Positions 18,143 through 26,726 of a stretch of DNA of 64,000 nucleotides are shown here, piece by piece. The translations under genes were made by a program, and so were the position numbers. How positions within the stretch are numbered: the stretch's first letter is position 1; every line of letters begins with the position of its first letter. Source of the stretch: Exiguobacterium algae (lineage in GTDB: Bacteria; Bacillota; Bacilli; Exiguobacteriales; Exiguobacteriaceae); the NCBI RefSeq assembly GCF_018617875.1, contig NZ_JACSKZ010000005.1:117812-181811 (forward strand). The letters run 5' to 3'. The notes under the pieces were generated by a model that searched no databases, had not been told where the DNA came from, and saw only the letters and a program-made list of their open reading frames with translations.

Positions 18143-18236
18143 GACCACCTGAATAAGCACCAATGATCTGAACCAATCAGACATGGAGTGGGCGGGCGTT
18201 GATGAGGCAACGCTCGTTCCTCCATGTCTTTTTGTG
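18143..18236 (+). ncRNA. Candidate small RNA of about 90 nt
   Basis: A predicted transcript starting about seven bases after TATACT has no reading frame of note and ends in a strong hairpin: AGACATGGAG (18179-18188) pairs with CTCCATGTCT (18220-18229), with an inner stem GCGTTG / CAACGC, then TTTTTGTG. The unpaired 5' part contains ACCACC and ACCAAT stretches that could pair with ribosome-binding sites. It matches no RNA family I recognise. Confidence 0.42.
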
Positions 18237-18280
18237 TCATTCGGATTTTGATTCTAAAGGTTTTGTAAAGCAACAGGGAA

Positions 18281-18321
18281 AGAAGAGACGGACATTCCAT
18301 TTGGAATGTCCGTCTCTTCTT
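18281..18321 (-). terminator. Terminator of the lipL-degV operon
   Basis: A 19-bp perfect stem (AGAAGAGACGGACATTCCA and its complement at 18302-18320) directly follows the degV stop codon. The T-tract is short (TTCTTTCCC on the minus strand). Confidence 0.7.
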
Positions 18322-19166
18322 TATGCTTCAAAATATGCAATGACAAGTAGTCCTGGTCCGGTATGTGCACCGATGGCAGAACCGACAAGCGTTTTCGTGA
18401 TCTGTGCCGGTTGGACTTGTTCACGGAGCAGTTGCTCGAACTGTTCGGCTTTTGGCACATCGTCTCCGTGACCGACGAAGAGATGACCGTTTTCGACGAG
18501 CGATTTGGATTCGACGACCCAATCGACCATGCGGCGCATCACTTTTTTATGGCCCCTGATTTTTTCGATTGGAACCAATTTCCCGTCTTCGACCGTGAGG
18601 AGCGGTAAGATGGTCAACAAGTCCCCGATGAATGCACTGGCTTTGGAGACCCGTCCACCACGCATCAAGTATTCGAGCGACTCGACTGTGAAGAGGTGGC
18701 GGATTTTCCCGACAAGGGACGCGGCATAGGCGACCGTCTCTTCGTACGTGTGGTCCTGACTGTACGTTGCGACCGTCTTGACGAACAAACCTTGCCCGAC
18801 AGAAGCCGCGCGTGTATCGATGATATCGAAGACGCGGTCCGGATACTCCTCTTTTAGCATGTTCCCGACCATGACGGCCGTCTGATATGTACCGGAGAGC
18901 TCTCCGGAAAAGACGAGGTACAAGAAAGGCACGTTGGCTTCCAAGTGTTGACGGAAGCACTGCTCGATGCGGGATGCCTCGATTTGGAACGTTTTCGGTG
19001 TCTTGCCGTCCCGCATCGCCTGGTACACATCTTTTGACTGGATGGTCTCACCATCTAAAAACTCTTCATTGTCGATGATGACACCGAGCGGTAAGACATC
19101 AAGTCCGTATTCGATCACTTGTTCCTGTGTCAAATCGGCACCTGTGTCGGTGATGAGTTTGAACAT
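18321..19166 (-). CDS. DegV-family fatty-acid-binding protein
   Basis: A 281-residue DegV/FakB-type protein that binds one fatty acid, typically presenting it to the kinase FakA. The start LITDTGADLTQEQVIEYGLD, the conserved FSGELSGTYQ (fatty-acid carboxylate site) and TRAASVGQGLF are clear. The ATG at 19166 follows GAGGAG; the longer frame to 19226 lies inside lipL. It follows lipL by five bases, so both are co-expressed. This adjacency to an octanoyl-transfer enzyme is suggestive but the ligand is not known. Confidence 0.88.
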   Translation of the reverse strand: MFKLITDTGADLTQEQVIEYGLDVLPLGVIIDNEEFLDGETIQSKDVYQAMRDGKTPKTFQIEASRIEQCFRQHLEANVPFLYLVFSGELSGTYQTAVMVGNMLKEEYPDRVFDIIDTRAASVGQGLFVKTVATYSQDHTYEETVAYAASLVGKIRHLFTVESLEYLMRGGRVSKASAFIGDLLTILPLLTVEDGKLVPIEKIRGHKKVMRRMVDWVVESKSLVENGHLFVGHGDDVPKAEQFEQLLREQVQPAQITKTLVGSAIGAHTGPGLLVIAYFEA

Positions 19167-19171
19167 CGGTT

Positions 19172-20014
19172 TCACTCCTCGGTTAGTTGTTGTTCGATCT
19201 CTCGAAGTCCTTCGTTTCGTTTCCACATGCGCTCGAGCTGACCGGCGAGTGTCGCTTGTTCGTCCGGTGTGAGTGTGGAAGATTGAAGGCTGCTCACAGA
19301 AGAAAGGACGCGATAGGCACGGGCTAACATATCCTGAACGGTGAGTGGGATGCCAAGCAGTTCTTCAAGGGAGGCCATCGTCTCCGGAACGATCGTTGGA
19401 TAGGTGAACCGGGTCGGCTCTCCCTGGATGGCCAAGTCATAGAAGTCACGGATGATTTCTGCCCGTGCGCTCCCGCTTTGACGGACGCTCAAATAAATTT
19501 GAACAGCGACGCCCCCACGGACGCGGCGTTGGGAGATGCCGGCGAATTTTTTACCGTCGATCGATAAATCGAAACTGCCGGGACAGTAGGAGCCGACGAT
19601 TTCACCAGGAACAATCTTCGATGTCACGTCTTCGAACATGCTCTGAATGAGCGATGTCATCGCCTCGTATCCGCTATCGATTTGAATTCCATCATTCTCG
19701 GGTAAAATGAGAGATAGGTTAAGGACATCTTCGTCAAGGACGACGGCGAGTCCTCCCGAGTTACGGACGACCGGACGAAAACCTTGCGCATGCAGATGGC
19801 GGACCCCATCTTTCAGGTGAGGGAGCCGGGCGTCCTGTATGCCGAGTACGACCGTGTTCGTGTGCACCCATGCCCGGAGTACGGCTCCGAGTTCGTGTGT
19901 CGAAGCACACAGCGTGTCGTCCGTCGCGAATGATTGCTCGGCCTGAAACATCATCCCGAGCGTGGATTGATCGATGACCCGGTAGGTCGGTTGTCGTAAT
20001 AGTGGATGAATCAT
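19172..20014 (-). CDS. lipL: Octanoyl-[GcvH]:protein N-octanoyltransferase LipL
   Basis: A 280-residue amidotransferase of the LplA fold that passes octanoate from GcvH to the E2 subunits of 2-oxoacid dehydrogenases. Motifs are VVRNSGGLAVVLDEDVLNLS and SYCPGSFDLSIDGKKFAGIS, whose Cys (residue 144 with this start) is the acyl-carrier residue of LipL. The ATG at 20014 follows AAGGAAT. It is divergent from ywfO, the same neighbour as in B. subtilis (ywfL-ywfO). Confidence 0.9.
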   Translation of the reverse strand: MIHPLLRQPTYRVIDQSTLGMMFQAEQSFATDDTLCASTHELGAVLRAWVHTNTVVLGIQDARLPHLKDGVRHLHAQGFRPVVRNSGGLAVVLDEDVLNLSLILPENDGIQIDSGYEAMTSLIQSMFEDVTSKIVPGEIVGSYCPGSFDLSIDGKKFAGISQRRVRGGVAVQIYLSVRQSGSARAEIIRDFYDLAIQGEPTRFTYPTIVPETMASLEELLGIPLTVQDMLARAYRVLSSVSSLQSSTLTPDEQATLAGQLERMWKRNEGLREIEQQLTEE

Positions 20015-20121
20015 CTTTATTAATTCCTTTTCACAAATAATTTTCCTTCTCATTATAGCATGGAGGGAACCATTCGTTTGAAGTCGAATCTACAACATAA
20101 CGAAACGTAGGAGGGCATGTC

Positions 20122-21417
20122 ATGTATACGTCGCGCGGTCAATTGTCAGGGTCAAAGGTGTTTAAGGACCCGGTCCATCGTTATATTTACGTCTACGACC
20201 ATCTGATTTGGGAACTCATCAACACGAAAGAATTTCAGCGTCTTCGCCGAATCAAGCAACTCGGGACGTCATTCTTGACGTTCCACGGCGCGGAGCATAC
20301 GCGCTTTCACCATTCACTCGGAGTGTATGAGATTGCCCGTCAGCTGATTGATCAATTCCATCAGTACCCGGAGTGGGATGACCGGAACCGGGAGTTGCTA
20401 CTGGCGGCGGCGTTGCTCCATGATGTCGGTCACGGTCCATTCTCACACGCATTTGAGCATGTGTTTTCAGTTCGACATGAAGTCTGGACAGAACAAATCA
20501 TTTTGGGCGACACCGAGGTGAATCAGGTGCTGTCAGAGATGGGCGTCGGGTTTGCCGAAGAAGTCGCAGCCATCATCAATAAAACACACCCGAACCGTCT
20601 GATTGTGAATATGCTCAGTTCGCAGCTCGATGTCGACCGGATGGATTATTTGTTGCGGGACGCACACTTTGCCGGGGTCAGTTATGGAAAGTTTGATTTA
20701 GAGCGCATGCTCCGTGTGCTTCGTCCGGATGAGGATCAGGTCGTCGTCAAACAGTCGGGGATGCACACGATTGAGGACTATATCATGCGGCGCTACCAAA
20801 TGTACTGGCAAGTGTATCTGCATCCGGCGACCCGTTCGAGTGACCTGTTGCTCAAAGCGATTTTGGAACGGGCCCAGGAGTTATATGAAGCAGGTTATGC
20901 TTTCAACATGACACCCCGTCATTTTCTTCCGATTTTCGAACGGAATACGATGTCGCTTGAGCAATATTTGAAGTTAGACGAGACGGTCGTGTATTTCTAT
21001 TTCCAGGAATGGATGGACGAAGAAGACGCGATTTTGGCGGATTTGGCAAGTCGTTTCGTCAACCGGAGACTGTTGAAATATAAAAACTTCTCTGAGGCGA
21101 ACCGGGTTCGTTATATGGAACGCATGCGCAAAACGATGGAGACGATCGGGTTGCCGCCGAAATACTATCTGCTGGAGGACCAACTGAGTCAGTTGCCGTA
21201 TGACTTATACAAAGGGCAAGGGAAGTACGAAGGGATTTTCCTTCAGATGAATGACGGGGAGCGAAAGGAAATCTCGGAAGTCTCGATGCTCGTCCAATCG
21301 ATTTTGAACTCCAGACAGTCGGATGAAAAAATCTATTATCCGGAAGACGTTTTACTCAATCTGAAAGAGCAGGCGACGGAGAAATCCTGGTTGCTGTCGA
21401 CATTGAAAGGGGAATAA
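20122..21417 (+). CDS. ywfO: HD-domain dNTP triphosphohydrolase-like protein (YwfO)
   Basis: A 431-residue HD-superfamily enzyme. The metal-binding set H...HD...D is seen in HTRFHHSLGVYEIARQL and LLHDVGHGPFSHAFEHVF with VDRMDYLLRDAHFAGV further on. It begins with FKDPVHRYIYVYDHLIWELI as in the SAMHD1/dGTPase-related YwfO group. GTAGGAGG precedes the ATG. The adjacent Na/Pi transporter begins 22 bp downstream, so they may form an operon. Confidence 0.9.
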   Translation: MYTSRGQLSGSKVFKDPVHRYIYVYDHLIWELINTKEFQRLRRIKQLGTSFLTFHGAEHTRFHHSLGVYEIARQLIDQFHQYPEWDDRNRELLLAAALLHDVGHGPFSHAFEHVFSVRHEVWTEQIILGDTEVNQVLSEMGVGFAEEVAAIINKTHPNRLIVNMLSSQLDVDRMDYLLRDAHFAGVSYGKFDLERMLRVLRPDEDQVVVKQSGMHTIEDYIMRRYQMYWQVYLHPATRSSDLLLKAILERAQELYEAGYAFNMTPRHFLPIFERNTMSLEQYLKLDETVVYFYFQEWMDEEDAILADLASRFVNRRLLKYKNFSEANRVRYMERMRKTMETIGLPPKYYLLEDQLSQLPYDLYKGQGKYEGIFLQMNDGERKEISEVSMLVQSILNSRQSDEKIYYPEDVLLNLKEQATEKSWLLSTLKGE

Positions 21418-21439
21418 GCGCTAAAAGGGGAGTGAGACG

Positions 21440-23023
21440 ATGGACATCGTGACGCTACTCGGCGGGATGGGGATTTTTTTACTCGGAATGACGCTACTGA
21501 CGGACACCTTGAAAAATTGGGCGGGGATGAGACTGCGTCGTCGCTTGAATCAATTCACGGGCGGGGCCTGGTCAGGTGCCTTGTTCGGTGCGACATTGAC
21601 CACGTTATTTCAATCGTCAACCGTGACCACACTCATGACCATCGGTTTTGTGAGTGCCGGCCTCATCACGTTCACGCAATCGTTACCGCTCATCATCGGG
21701 GCAAATGCCGGGAATGCGACGACGGGATGGATCATCGCATTACTCGGATACAACCTCGACATTAGGCAACTGTTCCTCCCGTTGATCGGGATTGGGATGG
21801 TGTTTCGTTTAAGTGGGTCCCGTTTTAAACGGTTCGGCATGTTGCTCGTCAGTATCGGCCTTATTTTTGTCGGCATCGGAACGTTACAGGAAGCCATGGG
21901 AGACGTCGTCACTTTTTCGTTCGGTCAAGAAGGGACGACGCTCGTTCAACGCCTTCTTTTAATTGGCATCGGGTTTCTAATGACGGCGGTGCTGCAATCA
22001 TCGACTTTGGGATTGGTTTTGACGATGACGGCTTTGACAACGTCGACCGTGACCCTCCCGCAAGCTGCTCTTCTCGTGATCGGACTGAGTACGGGGACAA
22101 GTCTCGTCGTCGCCATCGGATCACTGGGAGGGTGGAAGTCAGCACGTCGCATCGTCTTGGGGCACTTGGTGTATCATGTTTCCATCTTGTTGGTTGGCTG
22201 GCTGACGTTTCCGATTTTATTCGCCCTCGTCAATCGAGTGGCGGACTGGTTTCAGTGGAACGATCTTCTGCGTCTCGCGCTGTTCCATACGACGTTCCTC
22301 TTGTTAGGGATCGCGCTCTTTCTCCCGTTCTATGAGTCATTCGCCAACCGGTTGCTGAAGTGGGTGCCGAGCCGGTCGGAAAAATTGATCCGCTTCCTCG
22401 ACCCGAACATGTCCCAACTCCCGACGGTCGCGCTGGAGGCGGCCCGACGGTCACTCATTGAAATCGAGCGGTTCCTAGGGAAAGAGACACAGTTATTGCT
22501 TCGAACGGGTAAAATACGTGAAGACGAGTTGAAGCTTGTGGACAAAACGTTGAGTGACGTCCGCGTCTTCTTAAGTACGATTCAATTGGAGGGGGAAGCG
22601 AAACAAAATGACTACGGTCAGCATTTGTCCTTGCTCCACACAATCGATCATTTAGAACGCTGGCTTTATGTGATTCGTGAAGTGGAGCCGGCGACGGCGT
22701 TACGGGATACGGACTTTTCACCGGCGAAACAGCTTGTGCTGCAAGAGCTTGAGCTCGTCACGCGCTTGAATCATCACACACCGGCTGAGGATTCGAAACT
22801 GTGGAAACATGCATCCAAACAATTGGCTGAGTATCGAAAAATGCATCGATCCGAATTACTCGAAGAGACGGCTGTCTATCAGCTTGAAATGGAACAGACG
22901 ATTCAAAAAGTACAAGTTCTGCTCTGGTTAGACCGAATCGGCTATCACATTTGGCGGGCGACACGACATCTAATCAAACCGACTGTGCCGAGTGAACGGT
23001 TTGAAGTGAATCTGGAAGACTAA
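21440..23023 (+). CDS. Na+/phosphate symporter family protein with PhoU-like tail
   Basis: A 527-residue membrane protein. The two Na/Pi cotransporter repeats each carry the QSS motif: TTLFQSSTVTTLMTIGFVSA and AVLQSSTLGLVLTMTALT. The last 170 residues are soluble, helical and PhoU-like (FLGKETQLLLRTGKIREDEL). The architecture is that of NptA/YqeW proteins, which take up phosphate with sodium; in other species some members affect cyclic-dinucleotide or phosphate homeostasis. A terminator follows. Confidence 0.88.
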   Translation: MDIVTLLGGMGIFLLGMTLLTDTLKNWAGMRLRRRLNQFTGGAWSGALFGATLTTLFQSSTVTTLMTIGFVSAGLITFTQSLPLIIGANAGNATTGWIIALLGYNLDIRQLFLPLIGIGMVFRLSGSRFKRFGMLLVSIGLIFVGIGTLQEAMGDVVTFSFGQEGTTLVQRLLLIGIGFLMTAVLQSSTLGLVLTMTALTTSTVTLPQAALLVIGLSTGTSLVVAIGSLGGWKSARRIVLGHLVYHVSILLVGWLTFPILFALVNRVADWFQWNDLLRLALFHTTFLLLGIALFLPFYESFANRLLKWVPSRSEKLIRFLDPNMSQLPTVALEAARRSLIEIERFLGKETQLLLRTGKIREDELKLVDKTLSDVRVFLSTIQLEGEAKQNDYGQHLSLLHTIDHLERWLYVIREVEPATALRDTDFSPAKQLVLQELELVTRLNHHTPAEDSKLWKHASKQLAEYRKMHRSELLEETAVYQLEMEQTIQKVQVLLWLDRIGYHIWRATRHLIKPTVPSERFEVNLED

Positions 23024-23056
23024 ACATCCCCGCTCCAGTTATGGAACGGGGATGTT
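23023..23056. terminator. Bidirectional terminator between the Na/Pi gene and ywhB
   Basis: AACATCCCCG pairs with CGGGGATGTT around a 14-base loop, followed by GGGTTATTTTTT. The ywhB stop lies at its right edge. Confidence 0.78.
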
Positions 23057-23059
23057 GGG

Positions 23060-23248
23060 TTATTTTTTATCTGCGTGCATGACACCGGCCTGACCATAAT
23101 GCGTTGCATCCATCTCTTCGATGAAGACCGTGATGTTCTCTTTCGGTGCGTTCGTCGTTTCCGACACGGCATCCGTCACTTTTTCAATCAAGGCACGTTT
23201 TTGCTCGACCGAGCGGCCCGGAAGCATTTTTACTGTTACATAAGGCAT
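23060..23248 (-). CDS. ywhB: 4-oxalocrotonate tautomerase family protein YwhB
   Basis: A 62-residue tautomerase. After Met removal Pro1 becomes the catalytic base (MPYVTVKMLPGRSVEQKRAL). The family Arg and the helix KVTDAVSETTNAPKENITVF are present. The ATG at 23248 follows AAAGGAGGAACGG, so the 32-residue extension of the longer frame is not translated. It functions as a small hexamer in the family; the natural substrate is unknown. Confidence 0.92.
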   Translation of the reverse strand: MPYVTVKMLPGRSVEQKRALIEKVTDAVSETTNAPKENITVFIEEMDATHYGQAGVMHADKK

Positions 23249-23399
23249 TGTCCGTTCCTCCTTTGTTGAAGTCTCTTTCATTGTATTGAATCTGTCCAAT
23301 CGAGAAAAGAAAAATATGAACGGCTCCTTTTTCAGGACGCTCAATCCTTCCGGAAATGGGGTAATAACAAGGACAGACTAGTCGTAGGAGGTTCAAGAG

Positions 23400-24254
23400 A
23401 TGAAATGGAAGGGCAGACAGCAGAGTCGTAACATCGAAGACCGCAGGGGGAGTCGGATCGGCGGGAAAGGAATCGCCGGTGTGGGCGGCGGACTGGGATT
23501 GATTTTAGTCATCGTCTTCACTTTACTGAACGGCGGAGGGACAGGTGATATCGTCAACAATATCGGACTGGGCGAACCTCAGACGGGTGAGTCTTATCAA
23601 GGGACAGCCCGGGAAGAAGAACTGGCCGATTTTGTGGCGGTCGTATTGAAAGATACAGAAGAGGTCTGGACCGACATTTTTGAAGAGAACGGATTGGTGT
23701 ATCGTGAACCGACGCTCGTCCTGTTTTCCGGACAGGTCGAGTCCGCGTGCGGAATAGCCGGCACAGCGGTCGGACCGTTTTATTGTCCGGGTGATCAAAA
23801 TCTGTACATTGATTTGAGCTTTTACGATGAGCTCAGTCAACGTTTCAATGCACCGGGTGATTTTGCAATGGCCTACGTCGTCGCCCACGAGGTCGGGCAT
23901 CATGTACAAACACTGCTCGGGACGACAGAAGACATCATGCCGCTCCGGAATCAGATGAGCGAGACCGAATTCAATAAGTACCTGGTCCGCTTTGAGCTAC
24001 AGGCAGATTATTACGCCGGCGTTTGGGCGAATCACGCACAAGGGCTGGGTTACCTTGAGGCGGGAGATGTGGAAGAGGCATTGAATGCAGCGCATCAAAT
24101 CGGTGACGATACGTTACAAAAACAAGCGCGCGGCTATGTGACCCCCGATTCATTCACACACGGCACCTCGGAGCAGCGGGTGCGTTGGTTCAAAGAAGGG
24201 TTGCGGAACGGAACGATTCAAGGCGGTGACACGTTCAACGCGAATAATTTATAG
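23400..24254 (+). CDS. ypfJ: Membrane-anchored neutral zinc metallopeptidase (YpfJ)
   Basis: A 284-residue putative metalloprotease. It has an N-terminal basic/Gly-rich segment, one membrane helix (GGGLGLILVIVFTLL, about residues 28-43) and an extracytoplasmic domain with the zinc motif HEVGHH in VVAHEVGHHVQTLLG. Downstream, ELQADYYAGVWANH gives the third ligand and YVTPDSFTHGTSEQRVRWF is the family end. Cys residues in SACGIAGTAVGPFYCPG are conserved. GTAGGAGG lies upstream. Proteolytic targets are not known. Confidence 0.9.
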   Translation: MKWKGRQQSRNIEDRRGSRIGGKGIAGVGGGLGLILVIVFTLLNGGGTGDIVNNIGLGEPQTGESYQGTAREEELADFVAVVLKDTEEVWTDIFEENGLVYREPTLVLFSGQVESACGIAGTAVGPFYCPGDQNLYIDLSFYDELSQRFNAPGDFAMAYVVAHEVGHHVQTLLGTTEDIMPLRNQMSETEFNKYLVRFELQADYYAGVWANHAQGLGYLEAGDVEEALNAAHQIGDDTLQKQARGYVTPDSFTHGTSEQRVRWFKEGLRNGTIQGGDTFNANNL

Positions 24255-24279
24255 GTCGGGCGAATGCTCGACCTTTTTT
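24253..24279 (+). terminator. Terminator after ypfJ
   Basis: AGGTCG...CGACCT stem with GCGAATGC inside, followed by six Ts. Confidence 0.75.
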
Positions 24280-24352
24280 GGCGAAATTGGATTGTCATGC
24301 AAGAATCCGCTATCATAAAAGCACACACTAGTTGCAGGGAGGGAATGACCCG

Positions 24353-25201
24353 ATGGAATCCTTACTTACAAAAATCGATCTGGCGAAAGACGATATGACG
24401 TCGGTTGAGAAAAAAATCGCGGAATACGTGTTATCGCATCCGACGCTGATTCCAAACATGACGACAAAAGAGTTAGCACATAAAACAGACGTCTCTGAAG
24501 CCAGTATCGTTCGTTTTGCACGTGTGATCGGAATTGACAGCTTCAAGGCGTTCAAATTGGCGCTCGTAAAGGACTTGGCCGTCACCGAAACGACGTTGAC
24601 GGACTTTAATGTTCTTCAGCGTAAAGATACGCCGTACGATTCGTTTCAAAAAGTCATTCACGTGAACAAAACGGCGATTGAGGCATGTGCAGAAGCGATG
24701 GATAAGCGTGAACTCGAACAGGCGATTGATGTCTTTTCCCGCTCCAACCGGGTCGTCTTCTATGGGGTTGGCGGCTCCTCCACTGCAGCGATGGACGCCC
24801 AGTACAAATTTACGAAACTCGGCTTTGCCGCCACGGCGTCACCTGACTTTCACTATATGCTGTCTCTTATTCCGCATCTGGGAACAACGGATGTGTTCGT
24901 CGCCATCAGTACGTCGGGTCGAACGAAAGACGTACTGGAACTCGTGCGCTTCGCCAAAAAGAAAAATGTCCCGGTCGTCGCTATCACGAATTTGGATAAA
25001 TCACCGCTTTACCGTGAAGCGACGATCCGACTTTGCACACCGAACGTGGAGAGCGACCTCCGCATTGCAACGATTGCTTCACGGATGACGCAACTGACCA
25101 TCATCGACACACTTTACATGGGTCTCCTTCATCGGAAAGGGGAAGGACTCATCGACCGCTATACCGAAGCACGGGATGAGATGGTGAAATTACGCCGATG
25201 A
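24353..25201 (+). CDS. RpiR-family regulator of the MurNAc cluster (MurR-like)
   Basis: A 282-residue RpiR regulator: N-terminal HTH (MTTKELAHKTDVSEASIVRF) and a SIS domain (VVFYGVGGSSTAAMDAQYKF; VFVAISTSGRTKDVLELVRF) that should bind a phosphosugar such as MurNAc-6-phosphate. The ATG at 24353 follows GCAGGGAGG. It is followed with a 4-bp overlap by a GNAT gene and then by murQ-murP, so it probably regulates MurNAc use; B. subtilis MurR has the same role and family. Confidence 0.85.
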   Translation: MESLLTKIDLAKDDMTSVEKKIAEYVLSHPTLIPNMTTKELAHKTDVSEASIVRFARVIGIDSFKAFKLALVKDLAVTETTLTDFNVLQRKDTPYDSFQKVIHVNKTAIEACAEAMDKRELEQAIDVFSRSNRVVFYGVGGSSTAAMDAQYKFTKLGFAATASPDFHYMLSLIPHLGTTDVFVAISTSGRTKDVLELVRFAKKKNVPVVAITNLDKSPLYREATIRLCTPNVESDLRIATIASRMTQLTIIDTLYMGLLHRKGEGLIDRYTEARDEMVKLRR

Positions 25202-25662
25202 TTCGATTGTACACCCCCTCAGACCAGACAAAACTCGAAGCCTTTTTAGTGCGTCAAACCGGATTTGCCGCGATGAACGGGCAAACGGCAGAAGCGTTTC
25301 GTGATGAGAACGTGTCCGACTTTGAAGCGGAGGAGACGGTGAGCCTTCTGTTGGAGCAAGATGATCACATCGTCGCCATTGCGGATTTATTGAAGCGTCA
25401 CCCGGTCGACGGCTCCCTCTGGCTCGGTCTGTTCATCATCGACGAGCCATTGCAAGGGACAGGTGCCGCCCAGCGTTTATATGAACAGCTCGAACAGGAA
25501 TATATGCGACCATTCCATCATGTCTTTCGTTTAGGTGTCCTGCCGGAAAACGAGCGGGGACGTCGATTCTGGGAACGGAACGGTTACGTGTATGAGCGGG
25601 AATCGGTGACCGGACGCGGTGTATCGGTCCATGTCCTAAAAAAAGAAATCGAGACACCGTAA
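25198..25662 (+). CDS. GNAT-family N-acetyltransferase
   Basis: A 154-residue acetyltransferase with the acetyl-CoA-binding core LFIIDEPLQGTGAAQRLYEQ and the family end ENERGRRFWERNGYVYE. It starts on the ATGA overlap with the RpiR gene. Its place in a peptidoglycan-sugar cluster suggests an amino-sugar or cell-wall amine substrate, but nothing in the sequence identifies it. Confidence 0.82.
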   Translation: MIRLYTPSDQTKLEAFLVRQTGFAAMNGQTAEAFRDENVSDFEAEETVSLLLEQDDHIVAIADLLKRHPVDGSLWLGLFIIDEPLQGTGAAQRLYEQLEQEYMRPFHHVFRLGVLPENERGRRFWERNGYVYERESVTGRGVSVHVLKKEIETP

Positions 25663-25691
25663 CGTGTCCCGATTAAATGGTTTTTGTATCT

Positions 25692-25726
25692 GACAATTCT
25701 GATGTTCGGACAGGATTGTCTTTTTT
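25692..25726 (+). terminator. Terminator between the GNAT gene and murQ
   Basis: GACAATTCTG and CAGGATTGTC pair around ATGTTCGGA and precede six Ts. Confidence 0.85.
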
Positions 25727-25739
25727 AATCGTCAACTGA

Positions 25740-25768
25740 TTGAAAAAGACATGTCCTCTTCACATAAT
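25740..25768 (+). promoter_or_regulatory. Promoter of murQ-murP
   Basis: TTGAAA (25740-25745), 17 bp, CATAAT (25763-25768), directly after the terminator. murQP therefore has its own promoter, about 60 bp upstream of its start. Confidence 0.65.
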
Positions 25769-25828
25769 GGTACTGGGTTACACGTATGTTTTAATACAAT
25801 GCGTCCACGAACGGAAAGGGTGATGACG

Positions 25829-26713
25829 ATGTTAAAACCATTGGCTACAGAACAGCGGAATGACCGGACGATGCACCTGGATCAAATGAAGGTGGAAGAC
25901 CTGTTGCATGTGATGAATGACGAAGATCATTCGGTCCCCCTCGCAATAAAACGACAAATCCCGGTCATTACGGAAGTCGTCAAGCAAACCATTGCCTCCT
26001 TTCAGCGGGGCGGGCGCTTAATTTATATCGGAGCGGGAACAAGCGGACGGCTCGGTGTGATGGACGCGGCAGAATGTGTCACGACGTTCGGTGTCCCACC
26101 GGATCGGGTGATGGGAATCATTGCGGGAGGCGACGCGGCACTCGCTGGTGTCGTCGAATATGTGGAAGACCAGAAAGAGACAGGCAGAGACGATTTGCGA
26201 GAGATTCGTCTACAGTCATCGGATATCGTCATCGGCATCGCTGCCAGCGGAAGGACGCCATATGTGATGGGTGCTCTGGAATACGCACAAGACGTCGGGG
26301 CGACCACGATAGCTTTTTCATGCAATACACATGCGGCATTGAGTCAACTGGCCGATTTGAAAATTGAAGTGGAAACCGGTCCGGAAGTGTTAACCGGATC
26401 GACCCGATTGAAAGCGGGAACAGCGCAAAAACTTGTGCTCAATATGATTTCGACGGCATCCATGGTCGGTCTGGGGAAAGTGTATGAGAACTTGATGGTT
26501 GATGTTCAGCCGATGAATGAAAAACTGAAGTTGCGGGCACGACGAATCATCGCAGAGGCGACGGGGGTCGGGGAAGAAGAAGCAGGGATGTATTTTGAGC
26601 AGGCGCATGGCCAAGTCAAGGTGGCGATTGTCATGATTTTGACCGGAGTGTCTTATCCGGATGCGATTGCACGTCTAGATCGAGCGGACGGTTTCGTCCG
26701 GGATGCCTTATGA
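25829..26713 (+). CDS. murQ: N-acetylmuramic acid 6-phosphate etherase
   Basis: A 294-residue SIS-domain lyase that removes D-lactate from MurNAc-6-phosphate to give GlcNAc-6-phosphate. Signatures are LIYIGAGTSGRLGVMDAAEC, the catalytic Glu region PPDRVMGIIAGGDAAL, GIAASGRTPYVMGAL and GTAQKLVLNMISTASMVG. The ATG at 25829 is chosen because GAAAGGG lies nine bases upstream; longer starts lack a site. murP follows 13 bp downstream. The pathway recycles the organism's own or foreign peptidoglycan. Confidence 0.94.
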   Translation: MLKPLATEQRNDRTMHLDQMKVEDLLHVMNDEDHSVPLAIKRQIPVITEVVKQTIASFQRGGRLIYIGAGTSGRLGVMDAAECVTTFGVPPDRVMGIIAGGDAALAGVVEYVEDQKETGRDDLREIRLQSSDIVIGIAASGRTPYVMGALEYAQDVGATTIAFSCNTHAALSQLADLKIEVETGPEVLTGSTRLKAGTAQKLVLNMISTASMVGLGKVYENLMVDVQPMNEKLKLRARRIIAEATGVGEEEAGMYFEQAHGQVKVAIVMILTGVSYPDAIARLDRADGFVRDAL

Positions 26714-26726
26714 GGGGGAAGTAGAC

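Larger units (their letters stand above)
17951..18320. other. 370-bp intergenic region between lipA and degV
   Basis: No protein gene is seen. It contains the presumed lipA promoter on the minus strand, a plus-strand promoter and candidate small RNA at 18108-18236, and a long hairpin at 18281-18320 that ends degV. Confidence 0.6.
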
